NCBI GenBank assembly: GCA_900548565.1
Contig: URKV01000045.1
Span: 1 to 12,653 of the forward strand
From: an uncultured Collinsella sp.
Lineage (GTDB): Bacteria > Actinomycetota > Coriobacteriia > Coriobacteriales > Coriobacteriaceae
Direction of reading: 5' to 3'
DNA length: 12,653 nucleotides
Part shown: piece after piece, positions 1-7,900 of the stretch
Position numbering within the stretch: position 1 is the first letter of the stretch
Layout of the letters: every line of letters begins with the position of its first letter
The notes under the pieces: model-generated
What the model was told of the DNA's origin: nothing
Seen by the model: only the letters and a program-made list of their open reading frames with translations
The model's database searches: none
Position numbers and translations under genes: made by a program

Positions 1-38
1 GACGGCATACGAGATCTAGTACGGTCTCGGGGGCTCGG
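1..38 (+). other. Nextera i7 primer tail (sequencing artefact)
   Basis: Bases 1-15 (GACGGCATACGAGAT) are the inner part of the Illumina P7 primer. Bases 16-23 (CTAGTACG) match the Nextera i7 index N702 in primer orientation. Bases 24-38 (GTCTCGGGGGCTCGG) match the Nextera read-2 primer 3' part, GTCTCGTGGGCTCGG, with one difference (G for T at base 30). The transposon mosaic end that should follow is absent, and open coding sequence of the NAD synthetase gene follows directly. This fits a primer that mis-annealed to a similar genomic site, so 24-38 may be largely genomic. Bases 1-23 are not genomic. Adapter and index sequences are from general knowledge of the kit. Confidence 0.95.
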
Positions 39-847
39 GCGTTGTCGCGCACGGCGAGCACCAGCGCCTGCCACAACCACTCCTCGGAACGAAACTCGGG
101 CAGCTCGTGGTCCTCCAAAGCATCGAGCATCACGCCGCGCTGAATCTCCTGAACCAGCAGGCTCTCCTCAAAACACGGCGCCTGGGCCACCACGCGACCG
201 CAGTCGTCGAGCACAAACGAACCGCCGGTATACACCGACTCGTCATAGGCACCGACCGGCGCCATGCAGGCAAACCACACGCTGCGCTTGGATGCGATCT
301 TGCGGTAGGCGCCGCTGCGAACGGCGGCAATGGCGGCAGTCTCACGGTCGGTCATGTCAAACGCGTTGAATTGGAAATACGCAATGAGGTCAACACCGGT
401 CGGCAACATCTCGAGTTCGCGGTCCAAGTCAAAAATCACGGCGATGCGCACGCCGTCCACGTCGAACACCGGCGGCGCCCAACGTGTGTCGTTGTTCTCG
501 CCACGCTGCAGGGCAATGCTCGAACGCGCCGGCACCACATGACCGTCCTTGAGCATCATGTAGTCGAGCAGCGGCTGGCCCTCAAACGAAACCGCCGCGG
601 GCACGATGCAGATCATGTCAAGCTCCTGGATACGCTCGGCGACACCAGTCAAACCGGCAAGCACGTCGTGCTCAAAGTCGGCAGCGCCCACCAGGCCACC
701 GGGCATGGCGCCCATAAAGAGCGGAGCCGGAACGCACAGCACGCGCGCCCCGCGCTCGTGGGCCAGACGAGCCTGGTCCTCGATGCGGCCGCAAATGCCC
801 TCAATATCACCCAGGCGCATATCGATTTGTGCAAGCGCGAGTTTCAT
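39..847 (-). CDS. nadE: NAD+ synthetase, N-terminal part with degenerate glutaminase domain (3' truncated)
   Basis: About 269 codons of a two-domain NAD+ synthetase, which amidates nicotinic acid adenine dinucleotide in the last step of NAD+ synthesis in the cytoplasm. The ATG at 847 follows a GGAAAGGA ribosome site. The carbon-nitrogen hydrolase fold opens with MKLALAQIDMRLGDIEG, as in NadE. Near residue 256 the text EEWLWQALVLAVRDN matches the linker into the ATP-dependent synthetase domain, which is cut off at the contig end. The glutaminase Glu-Lys-Cys triad appears lost: the usual PEL is PAP (Ala41), there is no Lys between residues 100 and 183, and the ICEDxW segment reads AVIFDLDRE (137-144) with no Cys. 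Cys194 aligns with a non-catalytic position (the YCN segment). The domain is probably structural and the enzyme may use free ammonia. The upstream gene ends in a terminator, yet I see no convincing promoter in the 38 nt between. The family call is firm on the linker; another nitrilase-superfamily fusion is less likely. Confidence 0.8.
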
Positions 848-886
848 GGCCCAGTCCTTTCCGTCGTAAACCATCGAAATCGTAGT

Positions 887-919
887 AAAAGCGCCGGCCG
901 CATAATGCAGCCGGCGCTT
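887..919 (-). terminator. Rho-independent terminator of the superoxide reductase gene
   Basis: Perfect 10-bp arms AAGCGCCGGC (889-898) and GCCGGCGCTT (910-919) enclose 11 nt, which can add 3 more pairs (GCA/TGC) after one mismatch. Read on the minus strand, the stem is followed at once by TTTT (890-887). It lies 45 nt past the superoxide reductase stop codon and 40 nt before the NAD synthetase start, so it separates the two transcription units. No T-run follows on the plus strand. Confidence 0.85.
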
Positions 920-964
920 GCATGTGCATATGCTAGCTATGATACCCCGAGCGGGGGCGCGCTC

Positions 965-1327
965 CTAGAATGTCGCGGACCACAGCCCGTGCAGGTTGCA
1001 GTAGGCATAGACGGTACCGGTCTTGGAGCCGCCCGCGAAAAACGTCGCGGGTTTCATGCCGGGCTCAAGGTAATGGACCTCTAAGCGGCCCTCGGCCTCA
1101 AGGGCGATCCACTCAATGTAGTGCTCGGGCAGGCTGGGGTGCTCGACCGAGCCAACGCGTGCGCGAATCACGTGACCGTCACGCTCGGTCTCGACAACAG
1201 GCACGTGCTTCTCGTGCGCTGCGTCCTCAGTGTTTGCAGTCAGTTCCGTGCAACCGGCAGGGGTCGCAACGTCGTCGCCAAGGGCGGCGATGAGCTTGCC
1301 GTCGGGGTCCTTAAAGAATTTCGCCAT
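965..1327 (-). CDS. Superoxide reductase (one-iron, desulfoferrodoxin/neelaredoxin family)
   Basis: A 120-residue cytoplasmic protein predicted to reduce superoxide to peroxide without making oxygen, a defence typical of anaerobes. The iron site of the family is complete: Glu39-Lys40-His41 (EKHVP), His63, His69 (HYIEW), Cys110 and His113 (CNLHGLW). The spacing equals that of the Desulfoarculus enzyme (47-48-49, 69, 75, 116, 119) apart from a two-residue shift. The first 35 residues still resemble the desulforedoxin-like N-terminal domain of two-iron enzymes (MAKFFKDPDGKL, then ANTEDAA), but the four iron-binding cysteines are missing; only Cys26 remains, so there is no second iron centre. The ATG at 1327 is preferred to upstream in-frame starts because AAAGGAG sits 6-7 nt ahead of it and family similarity begins there. 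It stands alone: 165 nt from the helicase stop, with its own terminator. The electron donor is not encoded here. Confidence 0.93.
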   Translation of the reverse strand: MAKFFKDPDGKLIAALGDDVATPAGCTELTANTEDAAHEKHVPVVETERDGHVIRARVGSVEHPSLPEHYIEWIALEAEGRLEVHYLEPGMKPATFFAGGSKTGTVYAYCNLHGLWSATF

Positions 1328-1492
1328 GATGTTCTCCTTTGCTGATGTGCCAATGTTCTCGATGGTTCTTATGCCCAAAGGCAGACAAACCATCCACGGC
1401 ATTGCAAATGAACACATAACGGATCAGGCAAGCGGTCGGGCCAAAATGCGTCGACCGTCCTGCCCACTCCAGCAGTCCCACCCCGCGCGCGG

Positions 1493-4400
1493 CTAGCGCC
1501 CGTCGCCGCCGAGCAGCGCCAGAACATCCTCGCGCGTGAACAGTGCCGACGAGATGCCGTCGCCGCCGAGCACGCTGTTGACCAGGTCGCGCTTGGACTC
1601 CTGCATCCGCATAATGCGTTCCTCGATCGTGTCCTTGGCGATGAGCTTGTACACGGTCACGGTATGTTGCTGGCCAATACGGTGTGCACGGTCAGTTGCT
1701 TGGTCCTGCGCCGCCACGTTCCACCACGGGTCGTAGTGGATGACCACGTCGGCAGCCGTCAGGTTAAGGCCCACGCCGCCCGCCTTGAGCGAAATCAAAA
1801 AGACCGGAACCTCGCCCGCTTGGAACTGCGCGACCATCTTGGCGCGGCTCTCCTTAGACGAAGCGCCCGTGAGCTTAAGGAAGGCGATGTCCTCCTTGGC
1901 CAGGCGCTTACCGATAATATCGAGCATGCCCGTAAACTGGCTGAACAACAAGATACGGTGACCGCCATCGAGTGCGCCGTGCACGAGCTCCATGCACGTA
2001 TCGAGCTTGGCGCTCCCCGACTTGTAATCCTCGTAGTGTAGACGCGGGTCGCAGCAGATCTGGCGCAGCTTGGTGAGCTCGGCGAGCACTTTGAGCTTGT
2101 CTTTCTTAAACTCGGATGCCTCGCGGTGCTGCACCTGCTGGGCGATGCGGTCCTGGTTGGCCAGGTAGAGCTTGCGCTGCTCGCCGGTAAGCTGCGCCAT
2201 GACCGTATCCTCGATCTTCTCGGGCAGGTCGGCCACCACGTCTTCCTTTACGCGGCGCAGCACAAACGGCGACACGAGTGCCTGCAGGCGAGCGGCACTG
2301 TCGCCCTCGGCATGCTCGACCGGGCTTTCGAAGCGTCTGGCAAACGACTCGCGAGTGCCAAGCAGGCCCGGCATCAAAAAGTCGAAGATGCTCCAGAGCT
2401 CGGACAGGCGGTTTTCGATGGGCGTGCCCGTCAGGGCAAAGCGCACGCCGGCCGGCAGGCGCTTGGCGGCGCGCGCCACCTGCGTGAGCGGGTTTTTAAT
2501 GTACTGGGCCTCATCGAGCACCACACGGGCAAAGTCCTGCTCGACGTACTCGTCGATATCGCGCCGCATAAGGTCATACGACGTCACGACCACGTTATGC
2601 TCGGCCACGCCGGCGATTTGCACGCGACGCTGCGCCTTGGCGCCCACGATGGCGCACACATCGAGCGACGGGGCAAAGCGCTCCAGCTCGGCAGTCCAGT
2701 TGTACACGAGCGAGGCCGGGCATACCACGAGTGTGGGCTTGATGTCCCCCGCCTCCACGCGTGCCAGGATATGTGCGATCATCTGCAGCGTTTTGCCCAG
2801 GCCCATGTCGTCGGCCAGGATGCCGCCAAGGCCCAGGTGTTCGAGCGAGCCGAGCCACTGGTATCCGTCGACCTGGTAGCCGCGCAGTGTGGCCTTGAGC
2901 GAAACCGGCACCGTAAAGTCCATCTTGCCGAGCGTATCCAAGCGCTCGACGGTGCGGCGGAACGCGGCGTCACGATCGGCCTCGAGCGCGGGCGTGCGTG
3001 CGAGCATGCTATCGACGAACAGGGTACTCGACGCGGGAAGCGACACGCCGTCGAGCAGGTCGACGGCATCGACGCCCAGATCCTCGGCGAGGCCAAACGC
3101 GGCTCGAGCGCCCTCGTCCAGGCGAATGATGTCGCCGGACGTAAGGCGCGCAAACGTTTGATGGCGCTTGTACGAATCGAGATAGACGGCAAGGTCCGCG
3201 GCCGAAAGCCCGCTCGCGCCCAGCTCGACATCGAGCAGATTGCTCTTGACGGTCGCACGAACCGAGAGCTTGGGCGCGGGGCGCACCGAAATCTGGCGCA
3301 GACGGTCGCTGAGCATGACCTCACCCAGCTCGGACAGGGCGGACAGGCCCTCGGTCAGCAGGCAGAACAAGTTCTCGTCATCGCGCTCCTCAAACGCCAG
3401 ACCGCCCTCGTAAAAGTCGAAATACAGGGCCGCCGTATCCATAACGCGAAACTCCGCCACCTCGTCGCGGGGCGGCACGCCGGGGCGTTGCTCTTCGAAG
3501 GGGCTGCCCGGAGCGCCCAGGCTAAAGAGATCCGCCGACCAATCGCCGTAGGCAACCGTAATTTTGCAGGTCACGAGCCCATCGTCGACGCCGATCGCCA
3601 TAGCAAAGCTCGGCTCGGGTGCCACGGTATCGAGCACGGCGGGCGCGGTAAGGTCGGTATAGTCGCGCAAAATGGGCAGCGCCATACGACAGAACTCCCC
3701 CACCTGGTCGGCAGCGATATGGACTGGCGTGCGACAGGGCAGCAAGCGCGATAGGAACGGCGCCGCATGTTGGGCAAACGCCGTGTCGGTACGGCGCGCG
3801 CGGCGCGTGTCGACCAGGTAGGCAACATCGCCCGATGCAAAGCAGTACATATCGGCGGGCAGGCGAAGGTCGTAGCTGCCGCCGACCGCCGGCGCAATCT
3901 TGGCGGCAAGGAGCGGCGGGCGCTTGGTCGGAGCTTCATCCTCCCCTTGCGGCGCCGGCTCGACCGCCACGTCATAGGTGCGATGCGTCGTCGTCCCCCG
4001 CGACCAGGCGGGCTCAAAAGAGATGGTCTGGCCGCGCAACAGGTCCAGCACATATACGATGCTATGCTCGGACAGCGGCAACTGACGCTCGGCGACAAAG
4101 CCGCTGCGGGCAAAGTCGTACGACGCCGAACGTGAGCTTGTGATGTCATCGAGATAGGCGACTGTCGTCACAACAAGGTTGAGCAGCTTTGTCGACACGT
4201 CCTCGAAGGCTTCGGGCGTATGGACAAACGTGAGCTTCTTGCCGTACGAGAAGGTGCCGCCTCGGACATAGGCATCGGCCATGCCGTCGATATCCTTGAC
4301 CACGTAGGACACCGAACCGCAGCGAATGCGGAACTCGAGCGCCCAGCTAAAGCGGTCGGCGAACAGCGGATTGTAGTACGGCACCAACGAGGGCTCCAAC

Positions 4401-4957
4401 GCCGCTTTGGGGGCGTCGGGATCAACGGCACCGGCAAGCTTGCGGCGCATGCTCGCCAGCTCATCCATGCGCGCGTCCGAAAGATCGGAGAGCGCCGCCA
4501 TGAGGCTGGGACTCGTGGGGACGGGCGCCGGAAAGGGAAAGTTGGGGTTGACGGCCGGCGCTTTGGGCGCGGTGCGCGCGGGCTGTTTCGGCTGCGCCGT
4601 AAACGTGCGAACCGGCGTGCGCAGCCCCTCAACAGACTCAATGCCGCTGGCGTCCAGGTACGCCAGCGCTGTGGCGATGGCGTGCTTGCACATGCCGGGG
4701 TAGCGATAGGCAGCGGGGCAATCGCAGTCGTAGTCGATCACCTCGTGCTCGTCCATATCGAGCGCCACGTGCGTCTTGTACAGATCGCCGCGCGAGCCAC
4801 GCACCGAGCCCTCAACCGTCACGTTTTTGGAGAAGCGCGAGCCGCTGTCCTCAATCGACAGCACGGCGCCGTTGAGCATGAGCGAGCGGCCCTTCATAAA
4901 GGTGCCGCTCAGCGCCGCCTCTTTCCGGAGCGCCTGCACAAACGTCCCCTGTGCCAT
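1493..4957 (-). CDS. SWIM-domain SNF2-family DNA helicase/translocase
   Basis: A 1154-residue protein of the bacterial SNF2 (HepA-like) family, an ATP-driven double-strand DNA translocase expected to remodel protein-DNA complexes; no specific role is established. An N-terminal SWIM zinc finger is visible as CDC...CKH (Cys78, Cys80, Cys90, His92). After a low-complexity Pro/Ala linker (about 115-150) comes a long region like the SNF2-associated domain. The motor occupies about 690-1140: Walker A DDMGLGKT with Lys722, Walker B DEAQ (Asp815-Gln818), LTGTPIENR, then in the second lobe LISLKAGGVGLNL and DRAHRIGQ. All motor motifs look intact. The start is ATG 4957, preceded by GGAGG at 5 nt; a TTG four codons upstream is less likely. 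The dnaE stop lies 38 nt upstream with the ribosome site inside the gap and no hairpin, so the two genes are probably one transcript. Function in replication or repair is inferred only from that. Confidence 0.92.
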   Translation of the reverse strand: MAQGTFVQALRKEAALSGTFMKGRSLMLNGAVLSIEDSGSRFSKNVTVEGSVRGSRGDLYKTHVALDMDEHEVIDYDCDCPAAYRYPGMCKHAIATALAYLDASGIESVEGLRTPVRTFTAQPKQPARTAPKAPAVNPNFPFPAPVPTSPSLMAALSDLSDARMDELASMRRKLAGAVDPDAPKAALEPSLVPYYNPLFADRFSWALEFRIRCGSVSYVVKDIDGMADAYVRGGTFSYGKKLTFVHTPEAFEDVSTKLLNLVVTTVAYLDDITSSRSASYDFARSGFVAERQLPLSEHSIVYVLDLLRGQTISFEPAWSRGTTTHRTYDVAVEPAPQGEDEAPTKRPPLLAAKIAPAVGGSYDLRLPADMYCFASGDVAYLVDTRRARRTDTAFAQHAAPFLSRLLPCRTPVHIAADQVGEFCRMALPILRDYTDLTAPAVLDTVAPEPSFAMAIGVDDGLVTCKITVAYGDWSADLFSLGAPGSPFEEQRPGVPPRDEVAEFRVMDTAALYFDFYEGGLAFEERDDENLFCLLTEGLSALSELGEVMLSDRLRQISVRPAPKLSVRATVKSNLLDVELGASGLSAADLAVYLDSYKRHQTFARLTSGDIIRLDEGARAAFGLAEDLGVDAVDLLDGVSLPASSTLFVDSMLARTPALEADRDAAFRRTVERLDTLGKMDFTVPVSLKATLRGYQVDGYQWLGSLEHLGLGGILADDMGLGKTLQMIAHILARVEAGDIKPTLVVCPASLVYNWTAELERFAPSLDVCAIVGAKAQRRVQIAGVAEHNVVVTSYDLMRRDIDEYVEQDFARVVLDEAQYIKNPLTQVARAAKRLPAGVRFALTGTPIENRLSELWSIFDFLMPGLLGTRESFARRFESPVEHAEGDSAARLQALVSPFVLRRVKEDVVADLPEKIEDTVMAQLTGEQRKLYLANQDRIAQQVQHREASEFKKDKLKVLAELTKLRQICCDPRLHYEDYKSGSAKLDTCMELVHGALDGGHRILLFSQFTGMLDIIGKRLAKEDIAFLKLTGASSKESRAKMVAQFQAGEVPVFLISLKAGGVGLNLTAADVVIHYDPWWNVAAQDQATDRAHRIGQQHTVTVYKLIAKDTIEERIMRMQESKRDLVNSVLGGDGISSALFTREDVLALLGGDGR

Positions 4958-4995
4958 CACTTCCTCCAATCTCGCACGGACCAGCGAGGTCGCCC

Positions 4996-7900
4996 TTAGA
5001 TCACCGTCACTCTGCCTTGGTTACCCACGATGGCCTTGGCCTCGGCCAGCAGCGGAATCGAGCGCGCGTTGACCTTCGCCGGAACCTCGGCACGTAGCAC
5101 GCGCCCGTCCACCTGCTCGATAAAGATCTCCACACGGTCGCCACCCGGATTGGTGGTGAGCACCGTGGCCAGGCGCGCCATATTGCCCTGGCTAAAGCGG
5201 CTGTTGGGCACCATGACCTCAAACACCTTGGGCTTGTTGTTCTCCTCGTTGAGCTCCAGCGGCACAATCTCCTGCGCGATGATCTGGTCACCGCGGTCCG
5301 AGCGCTCGAGCTTGCCCTTAATGCGCACAAACGCGTCGGACAGCTGCGCACCGGTCTCGGGATCGACCTCGCCGTACAGGTACCCCTCGGCCTCTTTATA
5401 GGTCTTGGGGAACACGACGACGGTGGCCTCGCCTTCCATGTCCTCGAGCTGCACGATGCCCATGGGGTCGCCGTTTTTGGTCACGCGCTTGGACACGCTC
5501 GAGACCATGCCGGCCCACCACAGCGCTTTGCCCTCGGGAATCTCCTGGTTGATGGTGCCGCCCGTAGGATTCTGAACTTCGTAGCCGGTGTCGATCTGCG
5601 AGAACGAGAAGTCGCGCGCTTTGCTGAGCGCATACTCAAACGGGCGCAGCGGGTGGTCCGAGACATAGATGCCCAGAACCTCCTTCTCCTGGCTCAGCTT
5701 AAGGTGGCGGTCCCATTCCTGGCCGTCCGGATCGGGCACGCTGACCTCGAAACCCGAGCCCTCAACATCACCAAACATGTCGAAGAACGAGGTCTGGCCG
5801 CTCGCGCGGTCCTTCTGGCGCTTTATCGCGGCGTCGATGATGTTCTCGGGGTTGTTCTTGTCCACAAAGTGCATCATCTGGCGGCGCGGATAGCCCGTGG
5901 AGTCGAAGGCACCTGCCTTGATCAGCGACTCGATCACGCGACGGTTGGCCTGGCTCGAATCCACGCGCTCGACAAAGTCGTGCAGCGTCTTAAACGGGCC
6001 GCCCGCCTCGCGCTCGGCGATAATCGCCTGCGCCACGCCGGTACCCACGCCGCGGATGCCGGCCAGACCAAAGCGCACGCCTTCCTTGGTAGCCGTGAAC
6101 TCGGTGCCGGACTCGTTGACATCTGGCGACAGCACGGGGATGCCGTCGTGACGGCATGCCGAGACGTAGTGCACGATCTTGTCGGTCTTGCCCGTGTAGG
6201 ACGTCAGAACGGCTGCCATGTACTCGTGCGGATAGTGCGCCTTGAGCCACGCCGTCTGCATAACCAGAATGGCGTAGCCGGCGGAGTGCGACTTGTTGAA
6301 GGCGTAGGACGCGAACTCGAGAACATCGTCCCAAATCTTCTGGGCAACCTCGCGCGTGTAGTTGTTCTTGATGGCGCCGTTCATCCAGTGGTCGTAGGTG
6401 GTCTCGTCCGAGCCATCCTCCCAGTGGAGCACCGTCGACGTGAGCAGCTTGATCTTCTTCTTAGCCACGGGTTTACGGATACGCGAGTCCGATTCGCCCT
6501 TGGAGAAGCCGCACATCTCGACGGAGATGAGCATAACCTGCTCCTGGTAGACCATGGTGCCGTAGGTTTCGCCCAGGATGTCGTCCAGACGGTCGTCGTA
6601 GGAGACGGCCGGCTCCTTGCCGTTCATACGGTTGATGTAGGACGAAACCATGCCGGCGCCCAGCGGGCCCGGGCGGTACAGAGCGATCAATGCCACGACG
6701 TGCTTGTACTCGGTGGGCTTCATGTTCTTGATCGTGGCCGTCATGCCGGCGGACTCGACCTGGAAGACACCGGCGGTGTGGCCGGAGCCCATGAGCTTAA
6801 AGATCTCGGGATCGTCAAAGGGAATCTCTTCCTCTTTGATGTCGATGCCAAAGTTCTTTTTGATGTTTGCCTTGGCCTTGGAGATAACCGTCAGCGTGCG
6901 CAAGCCCAAGAAGTCCATCTTGAGCAGGCCCATGTCGGCGACGGTATGGCCCTCGTACTGGGTAATCTCGACGCCGCCCTTGGTGTCGAGCTTGGTGGGC
7001 ACATGCTCGTTGACGGGGTCGCGGCAGATCAGAACGGCGCACGCGTGCACGCCCTCGCCACGGGTGAGGCCCTCGATCGAGAGCGCCGTGTCGATGATGC
7101 GGCGGGCGTCGTCGTCCTTTTTATAGGCCTCGGCAAAATCGGGGTTAAACAGATCCTCTTTGCCGGGCTGTTTGTCGAGTACCTGCTTGAGCTTGACCTT
7201 GGGGTCGCTCGAGACCATCTTGGACAGGCGCTGGCCCATGTAGACCGGGTAGTCCAAAACGCGCGCGGCATCGTTGATGGCCTGCTTGGCCTTAATGGTC
7301 GAGTAGGTGATGACGTGGGTGACCTTCTCGGGACCGTAGAGCTGGCGAACGTGCTCCACGACCTCGAGGCGCCGCTCATCGTCGAAGTCCATATCGATAT
7401 CGGGCATCTCGGTACGCTGCGGAGACAGGAACCTCTCGAACATCAGGCCGTTCTCGAGCGGGTCGAACGCGGTGATGTTCATGGCGTAGGCGACGATAGC
7501 GCCGGCGGCAGAGCCACGGCCGGGGCCGACGCCGATGCCGTTGTCCTTGGCCCATTGCACGTACTCGGCAACGATCAAGAAGTAGGCGGCAAAGCCCTTG
7601 TCGCAGATGACCTTGTATTCGTACTCAAAGCGCTCTTTGATGTTGACTCCGCCGATCTCGCGCGTGGCCCAGTCGTCACCGTAGTGCTGGCGCAGGCCCT
7701 TCTCGCACTCGCGGCGGAACTGGCTCTCGTGCGTCTCGCCGGGATCGAGCAACGGGAAGCGCGGCAGGATGATGGAGTCCCAGTCGAGCTCCACGTAGCA
7801 CTTGTCGGCGATCTCGAGCGTGTTGTCGCAGGCCTCGGGGCAATACGGGAACATCGCCCGCATCTCCTCCTCGGTCTTCATGTAAAACTCCGAGCCGGTC

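Noticed and set aside
945..956. CCCCG-AG-CGGGG hairpin just after the superoxide reductase stop
   Set aside because: A two-base loop is too tight and no T-run follows; the stronger terminator lies further downstream at 887-919.
107..1084. Plus-strand open frame of 325 codons across nadE and the superoxide reductase end
   Set aside because: It runs through two real minus-strand genes and the terminator between them, with shadow-like composition.
1328..1417. Longer N-terminus of the superoxide reductase (30 extra residues)
   Set aside because: The ATG at 1327 has a strong ribosome site and family similarity starts there; the extension has neither.
1483..1492. CCGCGCGCGG palindrome next to the SNF2 stop codon as a terminator
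   Set aside because: No loop and no T-run; a chance palindrome is likely in this GC-rich context.
2126..3754. Plus-strand open frame of 542 codons antisense to the SNF2 helicase
   Set aside because: Same cause: third-position GC bias of the real gene keeps the antisense frame open. No motif is visible.
4958..4969. TTG start four codons upstream for the SNF2 helicase
   Set aside because: It would place the clear GGAGG inside the coding region; the ATG at 4957 has correct spacing.
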